64,000 nucleotides of DNA from Methanolacinia paynteri (GCF_000784355.1 NZ_KN360939.1:160456-224455); one strand, 5' to 3'; numbered from the stretch's first letter, positions 9,641 through 19,491 are shown. The notes: a model not told the origin generated them from the letters alone. A program made the numbers and translations.

Positions 9641-10393
9641 CTAGTCCCCTTTCATCCCGAGACCGCCGATGAACTTCTTCGTTCTTGAGATCTCTTCGCC
9701 TTCGAGGAGGTCCTTCGGGCTCCCCTCTTCGACGATATTTCCGTTCTCCATGAACAGAATTCTGTTTGCGACGTTGCAGGCAAAACCCATCTCGTGCGTG
9801 ACCACGAGCATAGTCATGCCCTCCTGTGCGAGCTTCTTCATAACCTCGAGAACCTCTCGTGTAAGTTCAGGGTCAAGTGCTGAAGTGGGTTCGTCAAACA
9901 GAATTACGTCCGGGTCCATGGCAAGCGCACGTGCGATTGAGACCCTCTGTGCCTGTCCGCCCGAAAGTTCGGCAGGGTAATGATCCGCCCAGTCCTCCAT
10001 CCCTACCTGCCTCAGTTCGTAGAGCGCTTTCTCTCTCGCTTCGTCAGGTTTCATTCCCTTGACTTTAATCAGGGCGATCTCAACGTTCCGGACCGCTGTT
10101 AAGTGGTCGAAGAGACAGAAGTTCTGGAACACCATCCCGATCTTCTGCCTGAAGTAGTTGATTTTCGACCCGGAGTTGGTTACCTCTTCGTCTCTGAGGA
10201 ACACTTTCCCCTGTTCGGGAACGGTCAGCTGGTTGATGCACCTCAAAAGCGTGCTCTTTCCCGTGCCTGAAGGTCCGATGAATACAAGTGTCTCGCCTTT
10301 TCTGACATTGAATGAAACACCCTTCAAAACCTCCATATTCCCGTACTTCTTGTGGATGTCCTCCACTCTCAGGATATATTCATCGTTGCTCAT
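9641..10393 (-). CDS. Polar amino acid ABC transporter, ATP-binding subunit (GlnQ/HisP type)
   Basis: 250 residues, cytoplasmic. Walker [15 protein letters not shown] signature [10 protein letters not shown], Walker [14 protein letters not shown] and switch VVTHEMGFA are all intact. The start overlaps the stop of the upstream permease by four bases (10390-10393). Having one ATPase between two permeases is the usual layout for amino acid uptake systems. It hydrolyses ATP to power uptake of the ligand bound by the lipoprotein encoded at 11243-12049. Confidence 0.94.
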   Translation of the reverse strand: MSNDEYILRVEDIHKKYGNMEVLKGVSFNVRKGETLVFIGPSGTGKSTLLRCINQLTVPEQGKVFLRDEEVTNSGSKINYFRQKIGMVFQNFCLFDHLTAVRNVEIALIKVKGMKPDEAREKALYELRQVGMEDWADHYPAELSGGQAQRVSIARALAMDPDVILFDEPTSALDPELTREVLEVMKKLAQEGMTMLVVTHEMGFACNVANRILFMENGNIVEEGSPKDLLEGEEISRTKKFIGGLGMKGD

Positions 10394-11100
10394 AGGAACA
10401 CCTGGTTTTCGTCTCCGCTTCCGGAAAATCCTGGAATTGCAACCTTATTTTCAAGTATAAGAAGTCCCTTCATCCCCGCATAGTTGAGAATTATGAAGAT
10501 GGCTGCGCATACCAGATATATTGCATATTCATATGTCTGCGACGCGATCTGCGAACTTCTTGTCAGGAGTTCGGCCACACCTATAGCATAGCATACTGCA
10601 GAATCGGTGAGTATATTCGGGTACTCGTTCGACCACCCGGGAAGAGCGATCCTAAACGACTGCGGCAGGATAACATTTCTAATCGCGGAGAGCTTTGTCA
10701 TCCCCAGCGATCTTGCAGCGGTCATCTGTCCTTCGTTTATTGACTGGATGGCACCCCTGAATATCTGCGACTGGTAGGCCGCACCTCTCAGGCCTAAAAC
10801 GATTGCGCCGACGAAGAATGGGGCGAGATCGCCCATCCCGAGAAGAGGGAAGATTCCGAAGTAGAACAGGAATAAAAGAACAAGAATAGGAAGGCCCCTG
10901 AAGAACCAGACAAAGACACCGATAAAACCCTTCAGGATTCGGTCGAGCCATCTGCTTCCTGTACTATACACCTGGCCTATTGCCATGGGAAGTCCAATAA
11001 TCATCCCCATTCCCAGACCGACGGCAGTAAGGCCGAGAGTAACAAGAATGCCTGAGAGTAGGTAGGGTGACCAGTCGATAAGAATTGATATAATATCCAT
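10390..11100 (-). CDS. Polar amino acid ABC transporter, permease subunit
   Basis: 236 residues, about five membrane helices, HisM/GlnP family, with the EAA loop [20 protein letters not shown] (20 residues). Its start is 142 bases downstream of the binding-protein gene. A stretch after that gene is rich in A and T and could let the abundant binding protein be made in excess over the membrane subunits. It pairs with the permease at 8965-9633. Confidence 0.92.
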   Translation of the reverse strand: MDIISILIDWSPYLLSGILVTLGLTAVGLGMGMIIGLPMAIGQVYSTGSRWLDRILKGFIGVFVWFFRGLPILVLLFLFYFGIFPLLGMGDLAPFFVGAIVLGLRGAAYQSQIFRGAIQSINEGQMTAARSLGMTKLSAIRNVILPQSFRIALPGWSNEYPNILTDSAVCYAIGVAELLTRSSQIASQTYEYAIYLVCAAIFIILNYAGMKGLLILENKVAIPGFSGSGDENQVFL

Positions 11101-11242
11101 GTGGTATTCCCTTGAGAGCAGACAGGGGTATATTCCTGCAGTGTATCTTTGCCTGCATTTTAAACTTAATCTGTATTTATTCTGCCGATCTTAAAATACC
11201 GTGAAATATAATTTTAATTCCAAAAAAAAGATGGTTTGAGAA

Positions 11243-12049
11243 TTAATCTACCATGCCGTACTTGGTCTTGAGTTCTTCCCAGTACGGGTCTGCCATTAGC
11301 ATGGTGATGCCGTCATTGATAGTCTCAAGAAGTTCGGGATCGGATTTCCTGATTGCAACACCATACTCTTCGTTTGTATCGATCTCCCCTATGACCGACA
11401 GTGGCTTTCCTTCGATTGCCTCAAGCATCGGCGGCTTGTCATATACTGCGAAGTCGATTCTCTTGTTCTTCAGGTCCTCTGATACGAGTGGGAATGTATC
11501 GTATGTCAGAAGATTCTTTTCGGGCATGATGCCGGTCTCTATAAGATTGTTCTCAATCCATTCCACACCTGAAGTTCCCCTCTGTCCGCCGATGACGTAC
11601 TGTCCGCTCATGAAGTCATCCATAGTGAAATTGTTGTCATCGTGCTTTGCCACGGACTGGTTGACCTTCCAGTATGGAATAGAGAAGTTGACCTGTTCCA
11701 GTCTCTCCGGGGTGATTGTCATTCCCGAGTAGACCATATCGATCTTTCCTGCCATAAGTGCAGGGATGATTCCGTCCCATGCGACAGGGATAACCTTTAC
11801 TTCAAATCCCTTCTGTTCAGCGATCCATTTTATGGACTCGACATCAAAGCCGACCGGGTTTCCGTCGGTATCGATATAGCTGTAAGGTTTGTATTCACCG
11901 TCTATTCCGACGATATACGTCGTCGTCTCTCCCACGCTCGATCCGTTCGCGGGTGTCTGGTCATCACCGGATGTACTTGTGCACCCGGAAAAGACCATTG
12001 CCAGTGCGAGAACCAGCACCAGAATTGCACCATAAACCTTCACGGTCAT
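11243..12049 (-). CDS. Amino acid-binding lipoprotein of the ABC transporter
   Basis: Solute-binding protein family 3, 268 residues from the ATG at 12049. The sequence opens with a short basic region, a hydrophobic core and a lipobox ending SGC, so it is anchored outside the membrane by lipid on that Cys. The body shows the family's usual phrases GIDGEYKPYSYID, GFDVESIKWIAEQ, MTITPERLEQVNFS and GVAIRKSDPEL. A longer reading frame starts at a TTG (12067). I prefer 12049 because a TATA box (GGTTATATTTC on the minus strand, about 12071-12081) puts the transcript start near 12050, so the mRNA is probably leaderless. First gene of the transporter operon. Confidence 0.92.
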   Translation of the reverse strand: MTVKVYGAILVLVLALAMVFSGCTSTSGDDQTPANGSSVGETTTYIVGIDGEYKPYSYIDTDGNPVGFDVESIKWIAEQKGFEVKVIPVAWDGIIPALMAGKIDMVYSGMTITPERLEQVNFSIPYWKVNQSVAKHDDNNFTMDDFMSGQYVIGGQRGTSGVEWIENNLIETGIMPEKNLLTYDTFPLVSEDLKNKRIDFAVYDKPPMLEAIEGKPLSVIGEIDTNEEYGVAIRKSDPELLETINDGITMLMADPYWEELKTKYGMVD

Positions 12050-12070
12050 AAAGAGAAATATCGCCAAAAA

Positions 12071-12081
12071 GAAATATAACC
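12071..12081 (-). promoter_or_regulatory. TATA box of the amino acid transporter operon
   Basis: GGTTATATTTC on the minus strand lies about 25 bases before the ATG at 12049. This is the standard archaeal TATA-to-start distance and supports a leaderless transcript. Confidence 0.5.
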
Positions 12082-12290
12082 ATTTTGACTTGATTTTTCG
12101 TTAAAAGATTATGTAAATAAGCCGCTATAGGTTAAAAAAATTTATTTAACCTTGTTATTCCGGCATTTTGTATCTAAAGATCACCGTGCGGACAGAATCA
12201 CACAGGGGGTAAAAGTTTGTTGTATCCAAACGATGATTTAATGTATTTTTTTACCGATTTATTTAATTGAGTTTTCAGGAGTCTTTTGCG

Positions 12291-13226
12291 ATGTGCAATC
12301 CAGATATTCCATGGTATGTGGTATGGGGTTTCGGGGGTCATATCAAGTCCACGGCAACTACGCTTATTATCGGGAAAAAATCCGATGTAGAAGAGATTCC
12401 TATAGAATCAGTCGACCACCTTCTCGTTGTGGGCGGCCATAATATTCACACTTCCACAATCATTCATCTCCTGAGACAGAATTCATCTGTATCGTTCTTC
12501 GATGCCGACGGGACTCCTCTGGGAATTCTGAGGCCCTTCGGGAGAAAAACCGAAAGGGAAATGGCGGAACTCCAGGCCGAAGGTTCGTCCTATAACAGCG
12601 CCGCAGAGATCGTCAGGTCATCAATTAAGGCGAGAATTATGATGATCGAAAAAGCGGGAAGGGAGATCGACCGGGAGCTCTATTATAAAAGCGAGGATGA
12701 GATCCTCTTTACGAGCCTGGAGGAGATCGATTATCTCATCAAGATGGAGGAGCTTAGGAGAATCCATAAATTTACATCGGATATGTATTATGAAATAATG
12801 GGGAGGTGCCTGAGTCCGTCTCACGGTTTCAAAAGAAGAACATCCCGTCCGCATGTTGATCCGGTAAACTCCATGCTTTCGCTTGGATACTCGATCCTGT
12901 TCGGCAATTGCTGTGTGCCGCTTGTAGGTGCATACCTTGATATCGATAAGGGGATTCTTCGCGAGGGGACAAATTCCCTGGTTCTCGATCTTATAGATCC
13001 TTTGAAGCCGTTTATGGTTGATTCCGTGGTATTTTCTATTGCACGCGAGTATCTTACTGCCGATATGTACGAGACGAATACGAAGAGATGCCATCTCGAC
13101 CAGGGGACACTGCGCTTATTATCCGATGCCCTTAAGAGGTCTATCAATCAGAAGAAGATCGAAGAGAATGTATTGTCTTACAGGGATTCACTTATAAACA
13201 GAAGACCGCTGAAGTTTTCTTACTGA
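12291..13226 (+). CDS. Solo Cas1-family protein with altered active site
   Basis: 311 residues from the ATG at 12291, which has AGGAG 9 bases upstream; a TTG at 12267 would add 8 residues. The Cas1 fold is recognisable: an N-terminal beta domain ('VDHLLVVGGHNIHTSTIIHLL', 'SFFDADGTPLG') and the alpha-helical domain with RRTSRPHVDPVNSMLSLGY, SLVLDLIDPLKPFMVD. By eye alignment to active Cas1, the catalytic Glu of 'IEG' is His159 (IHK), the catalytic His of 'GxLH' is Arg224 (GILR), and the acidic pair is kept (Asp233, Asp236). So two of three key positions differ and integrase activity is doubtful. There is no cas2, other cas gene, CRISPR array, polB or inverted terminal repeat nearby; it stands alone between a transporter operon and an acylphosphatase. 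It resembles the 'Cas1-solo' proteins known in some methanogens. Role unknown. Confidence 0.85.
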   Translation: MCNPDIPWYVVWGFGGHIKSTATTLIIGKKSDVEEIPIESVDHLLVVGGHNIHTSTIIHLLRQNSSVSFFDADGTPLGILRPFGRKTEREMAELQAEGSSYNSAAEIVRSSIKARIMMIEKAGREIDRELYYKSEDEILFTSLEEIDYLIKMEELRRIHKFTSDMYYEIMGRCLSPSHGFKRRTSRPHVDPVNSMLSLGYSILFGNCCVPLVGAYLDIDKGILREGTNSLVLDLIDPLKPFMVDSVVFSIAREYLTADMYETNTKRCHLDQGTLRLLSDALKRSINQKKIEENVLSYRDSLINRRPLKFSY

Positions 13227-13241
13227 GTCAAGTTTGTAGAA

Positions 13242-13440
13242 GAAGGGAGGGTTTTTCTCCTTCCCTGTGACCCTCCCCCTGATCGCGATAAGTCGCAAAG
13301 GGGATGGACGAGCATCCCCTTTAGCTCCAAGATGAGTTCTTCCGTCCGCTTGAAATTTTAGATATGATCCTGAAGTCTCGTTGATTTTTCCGGCCGAAGG
13401 GACTTCGCCCCTTTCGGAACACGGGGCGACCTTCGGTCAC
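13242..13440 (+). repeat. GC-rich intergenic repeat, copy B
   Basis: This lies in the gene-free stretch 13227-13560. Module 1 (13242-13328) holds GAAGGGAGGG, CCCTCCCCCTGATCGCGATA, AGTCG and the hairpin GGGGATG-GACGAG-CATCCCC (13300-13319). A different second module follows (about 13390-13440: CGGCCGAAGGGACTTCGCCC and GGGGCGACCTTCGGTCAC), which matches copy D at 63443-63500 rather than copies A and C. Confidence 0.75.
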
Positions 13441-13560
13441 TTTTAAAAATAATATACTTAGAGAAAGATCTTCGCCCCAATCGATTCTTTCTTACTTTAT
13501 GTCCATAAATTTTTTCTGCAAAATCCTATCCATAAAATATTTTAGGGAAAGAAAAAATTC

Positions 13561-13890
13561 TCAGTAGACCCTGACGATCTCGAAATCTTCGTAATCCATT
13601 GGGCCTTTTTCAGAGATGTCTATATCTCTTATATGCGCTCTCGGGCATTCCCGGAGGGAAGAGAGGAATTTGTCTATTATTATATCATCTCCGGTCGCCC
13701 TGATGCAGACCCTTCCGTCTTCAAGATTCATGACTTCGCCGGTTATCGAAAGCTGCGAAGCTATCCTCCTGACGCATGCCCGAAATCCCACGCCCTGGAC
13801 TTTGCCGGTAACATATGCCTCTATTGTTTTTAATCTGGGGTTCTGCTCTTCAGTAATCCCGGAAGCATCTGTATCCTGAGCCATAGCCAT
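13561..13890 (-). CDS. acyP: Acylphosphatase
   Basis: 109 residues. The last 90 are a complete acylphosphatase: AYVTGKVQGVGFRACVRRIA holds the phosphate loop (GKVQGVGFR) and catalytic Arg, and NLEDGRVCIRATG holds the catalytic Asn. It hydrolyses acyl phosphates such as carbamoyl phosphate or 1,3-bisphosphoglycerate in the cytoplasm. The first 20 residues (MAMAQDTDASGITEEQNPRL) are an unusual extension; translation may start further in. It stands as a single gene. Confidence 0.92.
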   Translation of the reverse strand: MAMAQDTDASGITEEQNPRLKTIEAYVTGKVQGVGFRACVRRIASQLSITGEVMNLEDGRVCIRATGDDIIIDKFLSSLRECPRAHIRDIDISEKGPMDYEDFEIVRVY

Positions 13891-13957
13891 ATGGTTTTTA
13901 ATCCCGGTTGCATATTAAAACTGTCATTTTGGATAAATGTAAAAAGGTCGCAATATT

Positions 13958-14152
13958 TCACTCGAATGCCACAAGGGTGGCTTTAAACTCATTTTCGAGT
14001 TTATGGATCTTTTCGAGTTCGCATTTTGAAAGCGATGAATATCTTCCCGATGAGTCGAATTCACTGTAAGCAACAAGGATCAGGCCCAGGTATTCCTCGC
14101 ACTGCCTGAGATCTCTCATCTGCTCCTTCGAGAGTGCCGCATACCTGTTCAT
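13958..14152 (-). CDS. Small conserved-looking protein, function unknown
   Basis: 64 residues, not recognised. It is charged, probably helical (LSKEQMRDLRQCEEYLGLIL and CELEKIHKLENEFKATLVAF), with two Cys and no membrane segment. It lies between acyP and ilvC on the same strand, with gaps of 67 and 69 bases, and has no overlapping better candidate. Codon use resembles that of its neighbours. Confidence 0.6.
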   Translation of the reverse strand: MNRYAALSKEQMRDLRQCEEYLGLILVAYSEFDSSGRYSSLSKCELEKIHKLENEFKATLVAFE

Positions 14153-14221
14153 GATTATCCTGTTCCCCGGAGCATTATTAAACGTACCGGTGAGTTAAAA
14201 AAAAGTTTAGATTTGTTTCAC

Positions 14222-15211
14222 TTATTTACGGAACTGGGGCATCATGCCTCTTATCTCTGCACCCACCTTCTCGATAAGGTGCTCTTCATCGGCCCTTGTG
14301 AGTGCGTTGAACATCGGCCTGTTGACGGCATTTTCAAGCATCCATTCCTTTGTAAATGCGCCTGACTGGATCTCTTTCAGGATCTGCTCCATCGCTGCCT
14401 TGCTTTCAGCACCGATTACTCTCGGGCCCCTTGTAATATCTCCATACTGTGCGGTATTGGAGATCGAGTCCCTCATCTTCGTAAACCCGCCCTCATAGAT
14501 CAGGTCCACGATCAGCTTCATCTCGTGAAGAACCTCAAGGTATGCCATCTCGGGTGCATATCCTGCCTTGACGAGAGTCTCGAATCCTGCTTTAATAAGT
14601 GAGGTCGTTCCTCCGCAGAGCACCGCCTGCTCGCCGAAGAGATCGGTCTCCGTCTCCTCGCGGAAAGATGTCTCGAGCACGACAGCTCTTGTTGCGCCGA
14701 TACCCATAGCATAGGCAAGGGCGATCTCTTTTGCCTTTCCTGTGTATTCCTGGTGGATAGCGATCAGTGCGGGGACACCCTTTCCTTCCTCGTATGTCCT
14801 CCTGACCATATGCCCGGGGCCTTTGGGCGCGACCATAATTACATCGACATTGGCCGGGGGAACGATCTGCCCGAAATGAATATTGAACCCGTGGGAGAAC
14901 ATCAGGCATTTGTTCTCTGTGAGATATGGCGCGATCTCGTTTTTGTATACGATCCCCTGCATCTCGTCGGGGAGCAGGATCATGATGATGTCGGCTCTCT
15001 CTGCGGCCTTTGAAACGTCGAGAGCTTCGAGTCCGTCCGCCACTGCCTGATCCCTGCTTTTTCCGGGTCTTATGCCTATGATGACATCAAGACCGCTGTC
15101 TCTTAGATTTAAGGCCTGTCCTCGTCCCTGGGAGCCGTATCCCATAACGGCTATTGTCTTTCCTGACAAATTCCCCAGATCAGCGTCCGATTCGTAATAT
15201 TTGTTGATCAT
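14222..15211 (-). CDS. ilvC: Ketol-acid reductoisomerase
   Basis: 329 residues, the short class I form. It converts 2-acetolactate or 2-aceto-2-hydroxybutyrate to the 2,3-dihydroxy acid using NAD(P)H and Mg2+, the second common step of Val/Ile synthesis. The Rossmann motif is [19 protein letters not shown], and the metal-binding helices include [12 protein letters not shown] and the Glu-rich segment after [19 protein letters not shown] (19 residues). The ATG is preceded on the minus strand by AGGAGAG at a good distance. It diverges from the leuA/ilvB/ilvN operon, with 313 bases between them. Confidence 0.97.
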   Translation of the reverse strand: MINKYYESDADLGNLSGKTIAVMGYGSQGRGQALNLRDSGLDVIIGIRPGKSRDQAVADGLEALDVSKAAERADIIMILLPDEMQGIVYKNEIAPYLTENKCLMFSHGFNIHFGQIVPPANVDVIMVAPKGPGHMVRRTYEEGKGVPALIAIHQEYTGKAKEIALAYAMGIGATRAVVLETSFREETETDLFGEQAVLCGGTTSLIKAGFETLVKAGYAPEMAYLEVLHEMKLIVDLIYEGGFTKMRDSISNTAQYGDITRGPRVIGAESKAAMEQILKEIQSGAFTKEWMLENAVNRPMFNALTRADEEHLIEKVGAEIRGMMPQFRK

Positions 15212-15339
15212 TGATTTCTCTCCTGTATGACGATTTAATATATGCGATTATATGTTATTTTGTTTGCTCAGGCTGTTATCTGCCATGGGTGTCGGCAGAT
15301 TGCAGGCCGGTTTAAAGCCGGAATATGGTGTGTTTCCGG

Positions 15340-15348
15340 TATAAATTA
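15340..15348 (+). promoter_or_regulatory. TATA box upstream of the leuA-ilvB-ilvN operon
   Basis: TATAAATTA, preceded by GG/CCGG, is the best TATA match in the ilvC/leuA gap. It predicts a transcript start near 15370 and so a leader of about 155 bases before the leuA GTG, long for an archaeal mRNA. The leader contains the short ORF at 15407-15469. Confidence 0.5.
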
Positions 15349-15406
15349 TTGGGTGTCGTGAGAGATAAGCATTCTTGTCATGCGGTTCAAAGGGTGGGTG
15401 ATCTCA

Positions 15407-15469
15407 ATGTGTTGTGGTGCGCCCATGAGGGTTTTGGCGCAGCATCTGGTGCGAACCCGCAGTTTTTGA
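15407..15469 (+). CDS. Possible 20-codon leader peptide before leuA
   Basis: ATG at 15407 preceded by GGTGATC (15397-15403), an excellent match to the archaeal anti-Shine-Dalgarno, then 20 codons (MCCGAPMRVLAQHLVRTRSF) and TGA. It sits in the predicted leader of the branched-chain amino acid operon, 55 bases before the leuA start. It holds two Leu and two Val but no run of them, so classical attenuation is not obvious. It could equally be a chance ORF with a good ribosome site. Confidence 0.35.
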   Translation: MCCGAPMRVLAQHLVRTRSF

Positions 15470-15524
15470 CATAACAGTTAAATATCGTTTTGTTCATTAT
15501 TCATAATGGAAGTGACTGAAATGA

Positions 15525-17039
15525 GTGATTGCTTTATTTGGCGATAAAATGTTTCGTTTTCTGGATACCACACTCAGGGACGGCGAACAGACGCCCGGAG
15601 TTTCACTGACCCCCGAGCAGAAGCTTGAAATTGCGACTGCCCTTTCTGACATTGGAATTGATGTTATAGAAGCCGGCACTGCCGTTGCATCGGAAGGTGA
15701 AAAGGAGGCCATAAGGCTGATCTCGGATGCAGGACTTGCGGCTGAATGCTGTACATATGTGCGTGCAAGGCGCGACGATATCGATTCGGCCGCGGACTGC
15801 GGTGTCGATTCGATTCATCTTGTCGTCCCTGTCTCCGATCTTCATATCACAAAGAAGCTCGGGAAGGACCGGGAAGCCGTATACGATATGGCGATGGATG
15901 CCGTCTCCTACGCGAAGGAGAGAGGCTTAATCGTGGAGCTTTCGGGCGAGGATGCCTCTCGTGCGGACATCGATTATCTTTCGAACCTGTTCAGGGACGG
16001 AGTTTCGGCCGGGGCGGACAGACTGTGCTTCTGCGATACGGTCGGCCTGCTGACCCCGGAAAGGACAGCGGAGATCATACCGCTGGTCTGTCACGCGCCC
16101 CTGAGCATACACTGCCACAACGATCTCGGCCTTGCACTCGCAAACACGCTTACTGCTCTCAACAGCGGGGCGACCTGCGCCCACGTGACGGTAAACGGGC
16201 TCGGCGAGAGGGCGGGAAACACCCCGTTCGAAGAGGTGGTGATGGCTCTCGAAAGGCTCTACAACTATGATACCGGTATTAAGAAGGAAAAAATCTATCC
16301 GCTCTCCACGCTCGTATCGAAGTATACAAGGGTCCCGCTTGCAACGAACAAGCCAATCGTGGGCGCGATGGCCTTCACCCATGAAAGTGGGATCCATGCC
16401 CACGGCCTGATGAAAGATTCCAGCACCTACGAACCGCTCTCTCCCGAACTAGTGGGGCGAAAGAGGCGCATAGTGCTTGGAAAGCATTCGGGTTCCGCTT
16501 CGGTCAAATCGGCACTGAACGAACTCGGCTACAAGCCGAACGACAAGCAGTTGAACGAGATCGTCCGGAGGATCAAGGAGATCGGTGATCGCGGCGTACG
16601 GGTTACCGATGCCGATGTAATGGCAGTCGCGGATGCCGTGATGCTGCTCGAGTGCAGGCCGGTTATCGAGATGAAACAGTTTACCATCGTCTCGGGAAAC
16701 AAAATAATTCCCACGGCCTCCGTGACCATGAAGGTAAACGGGCAGGAGATAACTGGAGCTGCAACCGGTGCAGGGCCGGTCGATGCCGCATTGAGGATCC
16801 TGCAGGAATCCGTATCCGTCGTCGGCGACATCCGCCTTGAGGAGTATCATGTGGATGCGATTACAGGCGGAACCGACGCGGTCGTGGACGTCACTGTAAA
16901 GCTGAACAGGGACGGCAGGGTAATAACATCGAGAGGAGCAAGATCAGATATCATCGAGGCAAGTGTCGAGGCAGTTGTTTCGGGAATGAACAGACTATTG
17001 AGGAATGAGAATGAAAACAGGAGCACGGATTCTGATTGA
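15525..17039 (+). CDS. 2-isopropylmalate synthase / citramalate synthase family
   Basis: 504 residues from the GTG at 15525 (GGAAGTGA 9 bases upstream); an ATG at 15549, giving [14 protein letters not shown], fits the family start better. The DRE-TIM barrel catalyses Claisen condensation of acetyl-CoA with a 2-keto acid: [41 protein letters not shown] and [13 protein letters not shown] carry the metal and substrate residues. A C-terminal LeuA regulatory domain (about 370-500, [17 protein letters not shown]) would allow feedback inhibition. The family includes LeuA, CimA and homocitrate synthases. The place before ilvB/ilvN suggests Leu or Ile synthesis, but substrate choice is not settled. 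The 3' end overlaps the ilvB start. Confidence 0.88.
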   Translation: MIALFGDKMFRFLDTTLRDGEQTPGVSLTPEQKLEIATALSDIGIDVIEAGTAVASEGEKEAIRLISDAGLAAECCTYVRARRDDIDSAADCGVDSIHLVVPVSDLHITKKLGKDREAVYDMAMDAVSYAKERGLIVELSGEDASRADIDYLSNLFRDGVSAGADRLCFCDTVGLLTPERTAEIIPLVCHAPLSIHCHNDLGLALANTLTALNSGATCAHVTVNGLGERAGNTPFEEVVMALERLYNYDTGIKKEKIYPLSTLVSKYTRVPLATNKPIVGAMAFTHESGIHAHGLMKDSSTYEPLSPELVGRKRRIVLGKHSGSASVKSALNELGYKPNDKQLNEIVRRIKEIGDRGVRVTDADVMAVADAVMLLECRPVIEMKQFTIVSGNKIIPTASVTMKVNGQEITGAATGAGPVDAALRILQESVSVVGDIRLEEYHVDAITGGTDAVVDVTVKLNRDGRVITSRGARSDIIEASVEAVVSGMNRLLRNENENRSTDSD

Positions 17040-18705
17040 CAACCTGAAGGAGCAGGGTGTCGATATAATATTCGGATACCCGGGGGGTTCGGTCCTCCCG
17101 ATATACGACGAGCTTTATGATGCCGATATCAGGCACATACTGGTAAGGCACGAACAGGCAGCTGTGCATGCGGCCGACGGTTATGCACGTGCGAGCGGCC
17201 GTGTGGGTGTGTGTCTCTCCACCTCCGGTCCGGGCGCCTGCAATCTCGTATCCGGGATTGCCACCGCAAATATGGACTCCGTTCCCATCGTCGCCCTCAC
17301 CGGTCAGGTTCCTACAGGAATGCTCGGAAACGACGCGTTCCAGGAGTCCGACATCACCGGAATCACGATGCCTGTGACAAAGCACAACTTCCTCGTCAAC
17401 GACACGATCAGGATTCCGCAGGTGATAGCCGAGGCGTTCTATATCGCCGGTACAGGAAGGTACGGCCCGGTGCTTGTAGATCTTCCGAAGGATGTCCTGA
17501 TGAGGAGCGTGTCCCCTGAAGAGATCCTTCCGGGAATTCCGGACCTGAAGGGGTACAAGCCTACATATCACGGTCATCCGCGTCAGATCAAAAAAGCGCT
17601 TGACCTGCTGAGGGAATCGAAGAAGCCGGTGATATATGCCGGCGGGGGTATCGTTGCATCGGGAGCCTCTGAGGCCCTTTGTAGGTTTGCGGAGGAAATG
17701 GAGATCCCGGTTACGACAACGATGATGGGACTTGGCGCAATCCCGTCCGATCATCCATTAAACCTTGGTATGCTCGGGATGCACGGGACAAAGTTCGCGA
17801 ACTACGCCGTCACAGGATGCGACCTCCTCTTCACGATCGGTGCCCGCTTCGACGACAGGGTAACCGGGAAGATCGATGAGTTCGCCCCCGGCGCAAAGAT
17901 CATCCACATCGACATCGACCCGGCCGAGATCGGGAAGAACAAGGCGGTTGATGTCCCTATCGTAGGGGATGCGAAGGTCGTTCTCGACGATATTCTTGAG
18001 AGACTCAATCCGGAGGACAGGGTTATCCGGACCGCGTGGCTTGAAGAGATCGGTAAATGGAAGAAAGATCATCCTCTCACCTGCGGAAACGGCGGAGGGC
18101 TCCATCCACAGCAGATCATCCGCGAGATATCCACGCTCCTCGACGGCGGCGGGATCATTGTCAGCGAGGTAGGGCAGAACCAGATGTGGGCGGCCCAGCA
18201 CTACGGCTTTAAAAAACCCAGGCAGTGGATCAGCTCGGGCGGCCTCGGGACGATGGGATACGGTTTCCCTGCGGCGATAGGCGCATGGTTCGCACGCCCG
18301 GAGGAGACAATAGTCCTGATCGCAGGGGACGGAAGCTTCCAGATGAACATCCAGGAGCTCGGAACGGTCGCCCAGTACAAGGTCCCGGTCAAGATGATGA
18401 TCCTAAACAACATGTATCTCGGGATGGTCAGGCAGTGGCAGGAGCTCTTCTATGAGAAGAGATACTCGTATACCGAGCTTCCATTCGTTGACTTCGTCGG
18501 GATAGCGAAGGCCTACGGGGTTCCCGGGAGGGTTGTAGAATCCGAAAAGGATATCGTTCCCGCCCTGAAGGAATCGTTCGAGACTGATGGTCCGTTCCTC
18601 ATCGACTTCAGGATCGAGCGGGAAGAGAACGTATTCCCGATGGTCCCTGCAGGGGCGGCGATAAAGGACATGATCGGCGAGCACGTAGAGCAGGAGGATG
18701 ACTGA
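17011..18705 (+). CDS. ilvB: Acetolactate synthase large subunit
   Basis: 564 residues from the ATG at 17011 (GAGG 7 bases upstream; an earlier ATG at 17005 is also possible). It overlaps the leuA-family gene by 29 bases. A thiamine diphosphate enzyme that condenses pyruvate with pyruvate or 2-ketobutyrate: the activating Glu is in YDADIRHILVRHEQAAVHAA (20), and the ThDP/Mg motif runs from GDGSFQMN to ILNN. FAD-binding middle domain is present. It forms a complex with the small subunit encoded immediately after it. First committed enzyme for Val and Ile. Confidence 0.96.
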   Translation: MKTGARILIDNLKEQGVDIIFGYPGGSVLPIYDELYDADIRHILVRHEQAAVHAADGYARASGRVGVCLSTSGPGACNLVSGIATANMDSVPIVALTGQVPTGMLGNDAFQESDITGITMPVTKHNFLVNDTIRIPQVIAEAFYIAGTGRYGPVLVDLPKDVLMRSVSPEEILPGIPDLKGYKPTYHGHPRQIKKALDLLRESKKPVIYAGGGIVASGASEALCRFAEEMEIPVTTTMMGLGAIPSDHPLNLGMLGMHGTKFANYAVTGCDLLFTIGARFDDRVTGKIDEFAPGAKIIHIDIDPAEIGKNKAVDVPIVGDAKVVLDDILERLNPEDRVIRTAWLEEIGKWKKDHPLTCGNGGGLHPQQIIREISTLLDGGGIIVSEVGQNQMWAAQHYGFKKPRQWISSGGLGTMGYGFPAAIGAWFARPEETIVLIAGDGSFQMNIQELGTVAQYKVPVKMMILNNMYLGMVRQWQELFYEKRYSYTELPFVDFVGIAKAYGVPGRVVESEKDIVPALKESFETDGPFLIDFRIEREENVFPMVPAGAAIKDMIGEHVEQEDD

Positions 18706-19209
18706 ATGAAGCAGCATATCATCAGCGTACTTGTCGAGAACAGGTCCGGTGTACTGACAAGGGTCTCCGGTCTCTTCTCAAGACGCGGTTTCAATATCGA
18801 AAGCCTTGCGGTCGGGACATGCGAAGCTCCCGGGATGAGCCGGATCACGATCGTCGCCTGCGGGGACGATGCCCATATCGAGCAGGTTAAAAAGCAGCTC
18901 AACAAACTGATCGAGGTCATAAAGGTCATCGACATAACCGAAAGGAGCCATGTCGAGCGCGAGCTTGTCCTGATTAAGGTTAATGCAGAGCCGGGGAAGA
19001 CGAGGTCCGAGGTCATGCAGATCGCGGATATCTTCAGGGCGAAGATAATCGACGTAGGGCAGGAAACGGTGGTTCTCGAAATTACAGGTGATACGGAAAA
19101 GATCCGTGCACTCGAAGAGCTTCTCGTTCCTTACGGAATTCTCGAACTTGTCCGGACGGGCAAAGTCGCACTCCAGAGAGGAGCCGCGACGATCTCCCCC
19201 GGAAAATAA
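18706..19209 (+). CDS. ilvN: Acetolactate synthase small (regulatory) subunit
   Basis: 167 residues, starting at the base after the ilvB stop. An N-terminal ACT domain (HIISVLVENRSGVLTRVSGL) followed by the ALS_ss C-terminal domain (about 85-160) is the full IlvN/IlvH layout. It binds valine, stimulates the large subunit and confers feedback inhibition. It is the last gene of the operon; a T-rich stretch follows the stop. Confidence 0.96.
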   Translation: MKQHIISVLVENRSGVLTRVSGLFSRRGFNIESLAVGTCEAPGMSRITIVACGDDAHIEQVKKQLNKLIEVIKVIDITERSHVERELVLIKVNAEPGKTRSEVMQIADIFRAKIIDVGQETVVLEITGDTEKIRALEELLVPYGILELVRTGKVALQRGAATISPGK

Positions 19210-19235
19210 CTTTTTTTAAATTGAATTTTTTCTTC
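19209..19235 (+). terminator. T-rich terminator after ilvN
   Basis: Runs of T (CTTTTTTT and ATTTTTTC) directly follow the ilvN stop. Archaeal RNA polymerase ends transcripts at such oligo-T tracts without needing a hairpin. Confidence 0.4.
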
Positions 19236-19491
19236 ATAGATCTTTTTCATAATAAGATGGACTAAAAAATCCTGTATCTTCTCATTTTAGCCGGGAATGG
19301 GAACTCTGAGAGTGCTTTCCCTCGCACGAGTATGAAAACCTGTGGTGTGACGATCAATATCGTAACACATTTAAAAAATTATGTATTATTGGTTTGATGG
19401 GCAGATGTAAGTTGTACTCTGCCGCACACGGTTCAGTCATATTAATTCTATTCAATATGCCTGGATTTGTCATGAAATGGAGATGATAAAG

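Noticed and set aside
12068..13560. CRISPR array or casposon around the Cas1 gene
   Set aside because: No regularly spaced direct repeats, no cas2 or polB, and no terminal inverted repeats are visible. The flanking GC-rich elements are irregular and recur elsewhere in the window.
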